From Hymenobacter psychrotolerans DSM 18569 (lineage in GTDB: Bacteria; Bacteroidota; Bacteroidia; Cytophagales; Hymenobacteraceae): DNA of 64,000 nt. The stretch spans positions 1-64,000 of the forward strand of contig NZ_FRAS01000023.1 of the NCBI RefSeq assembly GCF_900142395.1, given 5' to 3'. This document shows positions 34,089 through 42,190 of this stretch, in pieces. Below the pieces are notes generated by a model, which was given only the letters and a program-made list of their open reading frames with translations, ran no database searches and had not been told where the DNA came from. A program made the translations under genes and the position numbers. Position 1 is the stretch's first letter, and every line of letters starts with the position of its first letter.

Positions 34089-34370
34089 ATGTCCTCACTT
34101 CCTTCCCTTACTGAAGAAACTGTATTGCAACTGGCTGCACAAGCCTTGGCAGACCGCCAGATTGCCTACGATACCACTACCGGGCTGCAGGCCCGCTACG
34201 AGGGCACAAGCACGGGCCTACTTGGCTTTGAAGGCCAGCCGATCAGGCACTGGACTGTTTCCTTCCTGACCAACCCAGGCTTTTTCGACCAAGAAATGTT
34301 CTTTATCAAACTAGATGACACAACCCGCAAGGTTCTCTATATACTTGGCCCCCGTGAGTTTATCTTATAA
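34089..34370 (+). CDS. Candidate immunity protein for the TssD-metallopeptidase
   Basis: A 93-residue small protein, MSSLPSLTEETVLQLAAQAL, then ARYEGTSTGLLGFEGQPIRH, VSFLTNPGFFDQEMFFIKLD and KVLYILGPREFIL. It has no signal peptide and no membrane segment, so it is probably cytosolic. The second half has an alternating beta pattern. I do not recognise the family. The start is only 5 bases after the effector stop, same strand, with similarly lower GC. Small genes directly behind T6SS or polymorphic toxins usually encode the cognate immunity factor. The assignment rests on position, not on a known fold. Confidence 0.6.
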   Translation: MSSLPSLTEETVLQLAAQALADRQIAYDTTTGLQARYEGTSTGLLGFEGQPIRHWTVSFLTNPGFFDQEMFFIKLDDTTRKVLYILGPREFIL

Positions 34371-34483
34371 ACCGACGGATGCCGCTCGTGCCTGCCAGAT
34401 ACGCCTACGGCAGCAGAGGCAGCTTTAGATCGAATCGGGGAGTTGAAACGCGTCATGTGGGGCCCATCCGCCGCCGGAGTTGC

Positions 34484-35389
34484 ATGGTACATATACTTCT
34501 CAACCGCACCGGCAAAACGCCCCTGTTTACCAGTTGGCTTTGGATCTTCTTTTCCTTCGCCCAATGTCCCCCGATGGAATCAGCCGCTAATACGATATAC
34601 AGGCAAAAGCCCGTGGAATACTTCCCCACCGCTCCGGCCCTGACGCTGGCCCAGGCCATTCGGGAGGATGATGCAGTAAGGATTGACGCTATTTTCAAGC
34701 AACACCCCAGCCTCGACCCCAACCAACCGGGCAAGCAGGGCGTCACGTTTCTGTTCTGGGCGTATTCGCACCACCACACCAACGCCATGCGGGCGCTGGT
34801 GGCGCATAAAGCCAATGTAAATCAGCCGTTGCGCCTGCCCGATGGCAAAGGCGGCACCGAAACGACGCACCTGATCAATATTGCCACCGAAGGCCCCAAA
34901 GACGAGCTGCTGGTGGCATTGCTGGAGCTGGGTGCTGACCCGAATGCGAAGGATGAGCGGAAGATGCCCGCTCTGCTCAACGCCGTGTATAGCAACAACT
35001 ACACGCGCATGAAGATCCTGCTCGACCATGGCGCCGACATCAATGGCACAGACAGCGCCGGCGGAACGGCAGCAGCTACGCTGGCCAGCCTCAACAACTT
35101 CGAGATGGTACACTACCTACTGGAGCGCGGCGCCGACTGGCGACTTAACAACGGCGAAGTAGCGCTGAGCACGCAGGAAAAGAGCGTCGGCAATCCTGAG
35201 GCAACCCGGTGGCAGATCAAGGTGAAGCAGCTGCTACTCGCCCGCGGCGTTAAGTTCCCGGTGCCTTCGTCGGGGGCGAAACGCTACGCTGCCATCCGGG
35301 CCAAATGGGAACAGACGCCCGAGGGCCGCGCCTGGCGTGAGAAGCTCGATGCGCTGGGCGCCCAGCCCGAGGTAGTGGGCAAGGCCTAG
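34484..35389 (+). CDS. Ankyrin-repeat lipoprotein-like protein, ends at an in-frame TAG
   Basis: From ATG 34484 the product is 301 residues. The N-terminus (FTSWLWIFFSFAQC) looks like a signal with a lipobox-like FAQC, so a periplasm-facing lipoprotein is possible. Ankyrin repeats cover ~60-230: TNAMRALVAHKANVNQP, LLVALLELGADPNAKDE, NNYTRMKILLDHGADINGTD and NNFEMVHYLLERGADWRLN. Ankyrin proteins are frequent next to T6SS effectors in Bacteroidota and some other bacteria, often as immunity factors. After the TAG at 35387 the same frame stays open for 30 codons (AFAAMKTWMKQQGIPEPPFF) to a TAG at 35480. The present stop may be a CAG-to-TAG mutation. An earlier ATG at 34379 is in frame but has no signal context. 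Confidence 0.7.
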   Translation: MVHILLNRTGKTPLFTSWLWIFFSFAQCPPMESAANTIYRQKPVEYFPTAPALTLAQAIREDDAVRIDAIFKQHPSLDPNQPGKQGVTFLFWAYSHHHTNAMRALVAHKANVNQPLRLPDGKGGTETTHLINIATEGPKDELLVALLELGADPNAKDERKMPALLNAVYSNNYTRMKILLDHGADINGTDSAGGTAAATLASLNNFEMVHYLLERGADWRLNNGEVALSTQEKSVGNPEATRWQIKVKQLLLARGVKFPVPSSGAKRYAAIRAKWEQTPEGRAWREKLDALGAQPEVVGKA

Positions 35390-35488
35390 ACGCAGCAGGA
35401 AGACCAGGCGTTTGCCGCCATGAAAACCTGGATGAAGCAGCAGGGCATACCGGAGCCGCCTTTCTTCACGCCCTCCAAGTAGCGTAGC

Positions 35489-35513
35489 GGCTGCCGGCTC
35501 GTAGCCGGCAGCC
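35489..35513. terminator. Hairpin between ankyrin gene and tssF
   Basis: GGCTGCCGGCT and AGCCGGCAGCC pair perfectly around CGT between two convergent genes. No T tract follows, so it is a weak intrinsic terminator candidate. Confidence 0.5.
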
Positions 35514-35527
35514 CGCGCCTTCGCCGA

Positions 35528-37372
35528 TTACATACCGGCCGCTGCTACGCTCACCTCATACGGCAGGTTCATGGCCGACTGGCTGGCCAGCAGCACCTGC
35601 AAATCGTGGGCGGCGCGCTGCCACTCCGGTGCCGAAAGGCGGCTGCCGGGCGCGGGCGTCAGTTGCACCTGAATGCAGCGCACAAAACCCGCCGTGGGTG
35701 TGGCGCCGTTGCGGAAGCCCTTCCCGATGTGCACCTGGCTAAGCTGGCTGCCAAGCTCGGCCCAGCATGCCGCCCGGATATCCTCCTGCGTCACGATACG
35801 GTTGCGGCTGAGCAGGTTTTTGCGGAGCGCGTGCACCCGTTCCTCGGGGCGGGGCCGCTCCCGGCCGCCGCTCGTGGAAGTCAGCAGGTGCACGCTTTCC
35901 AGGTAGTGGCCGTCGTAGACCTGCAGGCGGGTTCCGGTGGGCAGGCGGTTGGCGGCCTCCCCGTCGCTCGACCAATACTCCAGGTATACGCTGTCGTTGG
36001 CGTCGCGCGGGCGCAGCATCACATAGGGCGTCGGGTCGCCGCTGGCTTCTGCCTCCGTCTGGCTGAGGCGTTCTTCCAGCCGGGCTAGGTTCTGGTTCAG
36101 CTCGCGCAAGGTATTGGCCACAAAATCGGTGCCGGTGGCGGTAAAGGCCCGGCTTTCGTCGCGGAGCAGATCGAGCAGTTCCAGCAGGGCTTCCTTGCCC
36201 GAGCGGGCATCAAAGCGGCCGGCTCCGTAGCGCAGCGTGTAGGTGTCGGTTTCATGCTCCTGCAGGCTGCTGAGCGTAGTGGAGCGAAATACCACGTTGC
36301 GCAGGCTGTACACTTCCCTGATGGCCAGAAACGCCTCCTCCGAAGTCAGCGGAAAGATATTGAGGGCAGGCTGCAGCCGGAACAGGTGCTTGTGGAGCCG
36401 CCGGTTGAGGACCGGAAAGCAGTTGAGCCCGCAGGTGAGCGAAGCCAGGGCTTCGGGCGGCAGAGCCGGCGAAAAGCGCATTTCCAGCCAGATAAGAGGC
36501 TGCACGAACTTCTCGCGCACTTCCGGCGCGAAGCGGGCGGCCAGGGCCGCCGGAAACGTTTCGCGCAGGTAAAACTGCAGGTCGGTGGCCGGTGTGGGCA
36601 GCAGCCGCACAAAGCTGGGCGCGTACAGATTGCGCACGTGCTGCTCTACGCGCTGCAGAAAGTCGTATTCCTGATGAAGCAGCGGCGTAGCCTGCGAAGA
36701 ATCATCCAGGCCCTGCGCCACCGGCAGGCTTCGGTCGCCCAGCCGCCACACTTCTCCGGGCAGATACGCCAGGTAAGACTCGCGGCGGGGCTCGTTCAGC
36801 CAGTCGAAATAGAACAGGAGGTCCGCCAGCGACGTCACGTCCGGGTGCAGCTCCAGCCCCAGCCAGAGGCGTCGGTACTCGGCGGGCTCGAAGTGCGTGG
36901 CGGCCGCCATTGGCACCTTCTGCCCCGCTCCTTCCACACGCCACACCTGGTCGTCGGTGGCTAAGTAGCGCACGGCGCCATCGGTGAGGCGGGTGGGTTG
37001 CACGGGCGAGAAGAACATGCCGGCTCCGGTGGCTGCCCGGCCCGCTCCGGCGCGCAAAAACAGAAACTGCGCCTCGGCCGGCAACAGCAGCTGCGGCTCG
37101 CGCGGCGGGGCCTGCGCAATGGCGTGGGCCGGCCGGGGCGCATCCACCACGTCGGGGTTGAGCAGGCTGGCCAGCCGCTCCACCAGCCGGTATTGGGTGT
37201 TATTGATTTCCTGCCCGATTTTCTCCAGCTCCACGGCGCAGGCTTCCAGCAGCAGCTCCACCAGCGGGTCGAAGCCGTCCATGTCGGCCTCCGTGTAGCC
37301 CCACATGTCGGCGGCTTTCTGAATAAGGCGGCTCTTGATACCGGCTTTGGTGAAATCCTCGGAAGACTGCAT
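35528..37372 (-). CDS. tssF: T6SSiii baseplate protein TssF
   Basis: A 614-residue baseplate wedge protein. It begins MQSSEDFTKAGIKSRLIQKA, then DMDGFDPLVELLLEACAVEL, QEINNTQYRLVERLASLLNP and DVVDAPRPAHAIAQA. The opening, in which the protein has to have five or so helices followed by a P-rich stretch, is characteristic of TssF/VasA. Further support comes from RKNLLSRNRIVTQEDIRAAC near the C-terminus. TssF forms the (TssF)2-TssG wedge with TssE and TssK. It is the last gene of the minus-strand tssN-K-O-E-F run, 27 bases after tssE. tssG, its partner, lies elsewhere in the locus. Confidence 0.85.
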   Translation of the reverse strand: MQSSEDFTKAGIKSRLIQKAADMWGYTEADMDGFDPLVELLLEACAVELEKIGQEINNTQYRLVERLASLLNPDVVDAPRPAHAIAQAPPREPQLLLPAEAQFLFLRAGAGRAATGAGMFFSPVQPTRLTDGAVRYLATDDQVWRVEGAGQKVPMAAATHFEPAEYRRLWLGLELHPDVTSLADLLFYFDWLNEPRRESYLAYLPGEVWRLGDRSLPVAQGLDDSSQATPLLHQEYDFLQRVEQHVRNLYAPSFVRLLPTPATDLQFYLRETFPAALAARFAPEVREKFVQPLIWLEMRFSPALPPEALASLTCGLNCFPVLNRRLHKHLFRLQPALNIFPLTSEEAFLAIREVYSLRNVVFRSTTLSSLQEHETDTYTLRYGAGRFDARSGKEALLELLDLLRDESRAFTATGTDFVANTLRELNQNLARLEERLSQTEAEASGDPTPYVMLRPRDANDSVYLEYWSSDGEAANRLPTGTRLQVYDGHYLESVHLLTSTSGGRERPRPEERVHALRKNLLSRNRIVTQEDIRAACWAELGSQLSQVHIGKGFRNGATPTAGFVRCIQVQLTPAPGSRLSAPEWQRAAHDLQVLLASQSAMNLPYEVSVAAAGM

Positions 37373-37399
37373 TGCGGATACGGCTCAGGTAAACTTTAC

Positions 37400-37825
37400 T
37401 TACACGACGGATAGCGGAGCCACGAACAGGCTGGCCCGGAACGCAAATGGCTCGTTGGTGCGGTGCAGCACGGCGCGCACCGTTACTTCCAGCCGCTTCC
37501 GGATCCGTTGGCTCACGCCTTTCATCTCGAAATCCTCGACCCCGACCAGCACTTTTACCTGCTCCAGGCGCGGCTCCCGCCCGGCAATGACTTTCTCCAC
37601 CGACCGTTGCACGTTGTCCTTCCAGCGCATGTTGGTCATGGCCTCGAAATCCTGCTGCCACACCACGCAGCCGAATTCCGGGTCGAAGCGCGACTCGCCG
37701 AAGTGCGTAGTGAGCATCAGGTACAGATGCTGGGCAATGGACTCCTGCGCCGAGCAGCGGGCCAGCGGCCGGCGCTGCAGCAGTTCCTCAAAGTTCAGGG
37801 GCAGGCGGTAGTATTCGTTGCTCAT
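37400..37825 (-). CDS. tssE: T6SSiii baseplate protein TssE (gp25-like)
   Basis: From ATG 37825 the product is 141 residues and matches the gp25-like TssE fold. FEELLQRRPLARCSAQESIA precedes LYLMLTTHFGESRFDPEFGC and VVWQQDF. NVQRSVEKVIAGREPRLEQV and KVLVGVEDFEMKG follow, with a late beta strand (ASLFVAPLSVV). EPRL is the motif family members share with phage gp25. TssE joins the wedge to the sheath. An in-frame ATG further upstream exists, but MSNEYYRLPLNFEELL fits better. It lies 28 bases from tssO and 27 bases from tssF. Confidence 0.85.
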   Translation of the reverse strand: MSNEYYRLPLNFEELLQRRPLARCSAQESIAQHLYLMLTTHFGESRFDPEFGCVVWQQDFEAMTNMRWKDNVQRSVEKVIAGREPRLEQVKVLVGVEDFEMKGVSQRIRKRLEVTVRAVLHRTNEPFAFRASLFVAPLSVV

Positions 37826-37853
37826 AATGTGCACCAGGGCGGCAGCCAGCGGT

Positions 37854-38747
37854 TTATTTATACCCGAAGATTCCCCGCTTGCGGCCCAGCTCCTTGTCGA
37901 TGGAGTCAATCATCTTCTCCACGCTTTCCTTCATGTTGCCGGAGGTGGAATTAGGGTCCTGCAGAATAGCCACGAAGCCTTTGCGCGCCTGTTCCAGCAT
38001 TTCCTTGCGCTGCTCCTTGCTCATGCCCGAGGCCCGCAGGCGCAGGCAGTCGGCGTTGTTGAACCGCACCTGGTCGGTGAGCAGGGCTACCTGCTCGTTG
38101 CTTTCCTGCAGGCGGTTCTGCAGGTCGGCAGTACGGCCGCCGCCCCCACCTCCCCCGCCACCGCCGCCACTGATCATCACGGGCGCGGGCCGGTTGGAGG
38201 CTGCTGCCTGGTAGGTAGCCAGCAGTTGCTTGGTCTGGGCCAGCTCGGCGGCCAGCTGCTCCTTGCCCGACACGTCAATCCCCTTCTTATCAAGCGACTG
38301 ACGCAGGAAATCCACTGTATTACGGTTGCTGCGGAACAGGTCGAAGTCGCGCAGCACGTTGTGGGCCAGGCGCTTGTTAGTCATGAACTGCATGCGGCTG
38401 GAGTCGCGCCGCAACTCGCTCAGCGTTACGGCAATGGCGTTCAGGTAGTCCTGACTCCGCTTGTTGAGCTCCCCTACCACCAGGTCGTTGCTTTCGGCGC
38501 GCAGCTGCCGGTCGTTGAGTTCGATGCGCTGCAGGTAGCCCGTCAGCGTATCGAGCTGTACCAGCAGTTTCTGTTGCTCGTTGCGCGTGCGTTCCAGCTC
38601 CCGCTTCAGCTTCTGGTTTTCATCGGCAATCGAGCCATCCGAAAACAGGTAATAGGATGCCAGCAGCGGCAGGGCCAGCGCCAGCACATAGAAAACAAGG
38701 AATTTCCAGAGGCGGGTAGTGCGTTCGGCGTGGTTGAGAGGCTTCAT
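37854..38747 (-). CDS. tssO: T6SSiii inner-membrane coiled-coil protein TssO
   Basis: A 297-residue protein with one N-terminal transmembrane segment (LWKFLVFYVLALALPLLASY) and a long coiled-coil region (IADENQKLKRELERTRNEQQ, QLDTLTGYLQRIELNDRQLR). This is the architecture of TssO, one of the subtype iii-specific components thought to replace the TssJLM membrane complex. A run of eleven glycines at about residues 191-201 (after APVMIS) separates two coiled-coil parts. The C-terminal part (MSKEQRKEMLEQARKGFVAI) is helical and ends near KRGIFGYK. It lies between tssK and tssE on one strand with ~30-base gaps. The name is inferred from topology and position rather than from a long motif. Confidence 0.75.
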   Translation of the reverse strand: MKPLNHAERTTRLWKFLVFYVLALALPLLASYYLFSDGSIADENQKLKRELERTRNEQQKLLVQLDTLTGYLQRIELNDRQLRAESNDLVVGELNKRSQDYLNAIAVTLSELRRDSSRMQFMTNKRLAHNVLRDFDLFRSNRNTVDFLRQSLDKKGIDVSGKEQLAAELAQTKQLLATYQAAASNRPAPVMISGGGGGGGGGGGRTADLQNRLQESNEQVALLTDQVRFNNADCLRLRASGMSKEQRKEMLEQARKGFVAILQDPNSTSGNMKESVEKMIDSIDKELGRKRGIFGYK

Positions 38748-38780
38748 GCAGGCGGGAGCAGTGAGGAGCTAAGAGCGAAA

Positions 38781-39959
38781 TTAGAACGGATTCCAGCGCG
38801 TAACAGGCTTTTCCGGCGCGGCCGTGGGGGCCACGGGATTCTCATTGATGAAGGTTTTCCAGCCTTCTTTGTTCTTGCCGATATACTCCAGCTGCGTAAG
38901 CTGCCGAAACACGTTGGCAATCAGCTGCCACAGCGCGTACTGCTGGGCCAGGTGCTCGTGCACGCGGTGGTGGTCGTAGCGCATCGTGACGGCGGCACTC
39001 AGGGCGTTGAGCAGCGTGGCGGGCTGCGTTTCCGTCCATTGTTCGAAGTATTTGAGCATTTCTTCCCGCTCGGTTTCCGTCAGGCAGTCGAGGGCGGTTT
39101 TTACGTGTTTGGCCAGCCGCAGCAGTGTGTCGAGAAGGTGCAGCGGGGGCTGGGCGGCGGCACTCAGGTGCAACGTGGTGAGGTGCCCGGCCAGCGCGAA
39201 TACGGCCCGCTCGGCCAGAAACTGTACCTGCTCGCCGAGGTGGCTTTTCTTGTCGGGGCGCTGCTTTACTTTATGGATGATCTTGAAGCCGTCCGTTTCA
39301 ATCTCCTGCAGCAAGTGCTCCAGCTGGTGCAGCCATTTCAGCAGGGCCGGGTGGCTGCTCAGAGCGGTGCTGGGCGGAATAAACTGCGTAACGGGCCGCA
39401 AAGCGCCTTCCGCGTACACCAACTCTCCTACTACCAGATGAAAAGAGCTGACCGCGGAGGTGTTCACCTGCTGCGTTGGCACCACGCTAAGCTGGTACTC
39501 GGGGCGGGTGTAGGGGTGGCGCGGTGGTATTTCTTCGGGAGCCGGCTGGCCCATAGGCACCCGCACGTACGGGTTCACGGACACCACCACGCTGAAACGC
39601 AGCTGCTCGGTGGCCGTGGGCAGGTTGAAGTCCGTCAGTAGCTGGGCGAGGCTGGTGCGCAGCGTAAGCGGCTCGCTGCCCCCGGTAATTTCAATGCGCG
39701 CTCCGCCAGCCGTTACGGCCCGGCAGTGCGTCAGGCGGGCCTGCACGCCCTGCTGCTGGTCTACGCTGAGCAGCAGCTCAAACGAAGACAGGCCATGCGG
39801 ATCGGTGGGCAGCAGACCGTAGCAGTGTGCGCTCAGCCCTACGGCCGTTGCATCGCGCAGGTGCTCAGTGGTAAACTGTTCAAGCTCGGTGAAGTGGCGC
39901 CGGGAAATTTTCATTCCATCAACCCAGTTCACGGGATAGTGCTTGATTTCGGGTAGCAT
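38781..39959 (-). CDS. tssK: T6SSiii baseplate/membrane connector TssK
   Basis: A 392-residue TssK-family protein. The start, MLPEIKHYPVNWVDGMKISR then RHFTELEQFTTEHLRDA, is the phage receptor-binding-protein-like N-terminus. ALQLTDFNLPTATEQLRFSV-type strands follow, then RHPYTRPEYQLSVVPTQ. The helical middle carries ALLKWLHQLEHLLQEIETDG, and the C-terminal domain ends near KPVTRWNPF. TssK links the TssF-TssG-TssE wedge to the membrane complex. It is encoded between tssN and tssO with short gaps, a normal arrangement for subtype iii. Confidence 0.85.
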   Translation of the reverse strand: MLPEIKHYPVNWVDGMKISRRHFTELEQFTTEHLRDATAVGLSAHCYGLLPTDPHGLSSFELLLSVDQQQGVQARLTHCRAVTAGGARIEITGGSEPLTLRTSLAQLLTDFNLPTATEQLRFSVVVSVNPYVRVPMGQPAPEEIPPRHPYTRPEYQLSVVPTQQVNTSAVSSFHLVVGELVYAEGALRPVTQFIPPSTALSSHPALLKWLHQLEHLLQEIETDGFKIIHKVKQRPDKKSHLGEQVQFLAERAVFALAGHLTTLHLSAAAQPPLHLLDTLLRLAKHVKTALDCLTETEREEMLKYFEQWTETQPATLLNALSAAVTMRYDHHRVHEHLAQQYALWQLIANVFRQLTQLEYIGKNKEGWKTFINENPVAPTAAPEKPVTRWNPF

Positions 39960-40026
39960 AGAGAAGTGCGAAAGAAGAACCGTTGTAACGCGGCAGCCGG
40001 AGCAGGGGCTGCCGGAAAAGCGAAGC

Positions 40027-40866
40027 TTAGCGCTTCACGCGCTGAGCCACAATGATGTCACCTTGCTTGAGAAAATTGTCGCGGAAGCTATAATCGGGGT
40101 TAAGATAGCGCCGGGGTTGCCACCAGCGCTGCTTGGGGTAGAAAATCCAGCCGTACGGTTGGCCCTGCTCATCCAGATACTGAATGGCCTGCTCAGGCTT
40201 GAGCAGGTTGTAGTCGGTGAGAAAGATCTGAAACAGGTCGGCGAAGTGCATTTCGTAGGGCGCCTTCGACGAAAAATCGTGGTAGAGCGACTCGCCGAAG
40301 CGGCGCGACATCCAGAAGTGGACCACCATAAAGTTGTTCAGGTCCATGCGGGCCAGGTCGGGGCCGGGCGCGTTTGCCTGGTAGTACCACAGCTTGTAGG
40401 CGCGGTGCGGAATCCGCTGCCAGCTGCGGTAGGCCTCGTAGAAGAAGTAGGGAATGACGGCGGGCAGCGTGGCCATCACGAATGCGGTAGGCGCCGTGCG
40501 GCCCTCCAGCCCCGGCAGCCACACCAGCAGCGCCACGCCCAGCGCCCCGGCCATCCAGCCGAGCGTGGTCATGACAGTGCCGTGCACCCACTCGTCGGCA
40601 TCAAACCAGGGCAGCCACTGCTGCTGCGCATACAGATGAAAGCAGCCCAGCAGCACCGAAGCCGCCTGTAGCAGCAGAAACGTGGTTTTGAACGGCAACG
40701 GGCTGTATACGGCGCCGGCTCCCAGCAGCGCAAACAGCACCAGGCTACTCAATAGGTATAGAAAAACGCTGATAAACGTCGGATTCTGCTGCAGGCCGGA
40801 CCGCGCCGAGGAAAACATATTGTTTGCTGCACTGCGCGCCTGAGCTTCCGGGTTGGGAGTCAGCAT
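40027..40866 (-). CDS. tssN: T6SSiii membrane protein TssN
   Basis: A 279-residue protein with four predicted transmembrane segments in its first half: FISVFLYLLSSLVLFALLGA, FLLLQAASVLLGCFHLYAQ, MTTLGWMAGALGVALLVWL and FVMATLPAVIPYFFYEAY. The second half is cytosolic, with RIPHRAYKLWYYQANAPGPD, NNFMVVHFWMSRRFGESLYH, FLTDYNLLKPEQAIQYLDEQ and QPYGWIFYPKQRWWQPRRYL. This four-helix plus soluble-tail layout is that of TssN, a subtype iii-specific membrane component. First gene of the minus-strand baseplate run, 67 bases before tssK. Confidence 0.82.
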   Translation of the reverse strand: MLTPNPEAQARSAANNMFSSARSGLQQNPTFISVFLYLLSSLVLFALLGAGAVYSPLPFKTTFLLLQAASVLLGCFHLYAQQQWLPWFDADEWVHGTVMTTLGWMAGALGVALLVWLPGLEGRTAPTAFVMATLPAVIPYFFYEAYRSWQRIPHRAYKLWYYQANAPGPDLARMDLNNFMVVHFWMSRRFGESLYHDFSSKAPYEMHFADLFQIFLTDYNLLKPEQAIQYLDEQGQPYGWIFYPKQRWWQPRRYLNPDYSFRDNFLKQGDIIVAQRVKR

Positions 40867-41079
40867 AAGTTGTTCTGGCTTTTAGTAAGTAAAAAACACT
40901 CGTATCAATTGCTGGCAACCCGGAAAACAGAGAGTAGTGGCAGACCACATCGGCTGGCAGCCGAAGTAGCACGTAACGCCACAGATTACCTTGCTTTACC
41001 TAGTTTTAGGCTTGCAGGTTACCTGTTCCGTATCCCGGGCCGGCTTCATCCGTTTGTAAGTTGTCAGAAAAAAGATAGT

Positions 41080-42114
41080 ATGCCAAACCACAGCCCATTT
41101 GGACACTTCTTCGGCTGGGCGGCACCGGCGCCGGCCGCGCCGCCCAGCCCCCCGCCCACCTCGGCCCGGCTGCTGCTGGAAAAGCTGCGGCGCCAACCCA
41201 TCGACCTGCGGCTGGAAGTGGTACTGGCCGATTTGCTGGCACACGGCTACCAGCTCGATGAGTTTGTGGTGCGCCCCGCCAGTTTGTTTGCCCGGCGCTA
41301 CCGCCGCGACATCGGGGCCATAACCGAGGAGCCTACCGACCGGTGGCACAGTCCCAAAATCGGCATCGAGGTGCATCGGGAAGGGCTCTACGACGCGCTG
41401 CCCCAGCAGTTGTTTCACCATCCCGGCGACCCCACGCCGCAGCAGGGCGCGCGGGCTATGGTAGAAGACATTCAGGCCCAGCGCCGCCGCGAAAAAGCCA
41501 CCCGGCGGTTTTTTCTTCCTCTGGAGCAGGAGTTTTTCCGGTTCCGGGTGCTGCTGGAGCAGGAGGAGCGCCGCTACATGACCAACCTGTCGGCGCAGTG
41601 GTACAACGAGGTGCTGGCCCGCTTCTGGGAGCTCTCGGGGCAGCTGCCGCCCAAGCAGGTGACGGCGCTGCTCTACCTGCTGCCCCTGGCCCACCGCATC
41701 ACCGGCGACCTGGACCGCACGCGACAGGTTTTCGAAAGCATCCTGGAAGTACCTGTGCGCCTGCGCACCATTGCGCCCCTCACCTTCGAGCCCGAAACCA
41801 GCCAGCCCCTTGGGGCCGCCGGGGTGGCGCTGGGCCAGGGCGAGCTGGGCCGCGACTTTGTACTGAGCGGCGCCTACCACGAAACGCTGCCGGCCCTCGA
41901 AATCAGCCTGCAGTCGTTATCGGCGGCGGAGCTGCAGCACTACCTTGCGCCGGACACGTGGCAGTCGCGGGCCCTGAAACTGCTGTGCAGCTACTTCGTG
42001 GCGTTCGAAACGGATGTGGTCGTGCGCTACGAAATGTCAGCGTCAAGCCAGTCTTTCGTGCTTTCCGACGAAGGAGATACCGCCGTGCTGGGCTACACCA
42101 CGGTAGGCCTGTAG
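41080..42114 (+). CDS. tssG: T6SSiii baseplate protein TssG
   Basis: From ATG 41080 the product is 344 residues. A Pro-rich N-terminus (AAPAPAAPPSPPPTSARL) precedes LDLRLEVVLADLLAHG-type sequence. VARFWELSGQLPPKQVTALL-like segments and the late LQSLSAAELQHYLAPDTWQS plus KLLCSYFVAFETDVVVRYE are consistent with a Bacteroidota TssG. The call rests mainly on its position at the cluster edge and on TssF needing a TssG partner. It is divergent from tssN, 213 bases away, and is separated from the baseplate run in orientation. The start was placed after a long, unconserved upstream open frame. Confidence 0.7.
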   Translation: MPNHSPFGHFFGWAAPAPAAPPSPPPTSARLLLEKLRRQPIDLRLEVVLADLLAHGYQLDEFVVRPASLFARRYRRDIGAITEEPTDRWHSPKIGIEVHREGLYDALPQQLFHHPGDPTPQQGARAMVEDIQAQRRREKATRRFFLPLEQEFFRFRVLLEQEERRYMTNLSAQWYNEVLARFWELSGQLPPKQVTALLYLLPLAHRITGDLDRTRQVFESILEVPVRLRTIAPLTFEPETSQPLGAAGVALGQGELGRDFVLSGAYHETLPALEISLQSLSAAELQHYLAPDTWQSRALKLLCSYFVAFETDVVVRYEMSASSQSFVLSDEGDTAVLGYTTVGL

Positions 42115-42190
42115 CCCGGCAGCCAGTATCAACCGACCTACCTCACAGGACCACACCGTGCCTGTGCGCCGGCCATTCAGCAGACCTTGC

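Noticed and set aside
37818..39641. A 607-codon open frame on the plus strand antisense to tssE, tssO and tssK
   Set aside because: It has no family pattern and lies opposite three well-supported tss genes in GC-rich DNA, where long antisense frames are common. The opposite strand carries the conserved proteins.
27812..42114. Phage tail or contractile pyocin instead of T6SS
   Set aside because: gp25-like TssE and the sheath proteins occur in phages too, but TssK, TssF, TssN, TssO and ClpV with TssD mark a T6SS. No capsid, terminase, tape measure or lysis genes are present.
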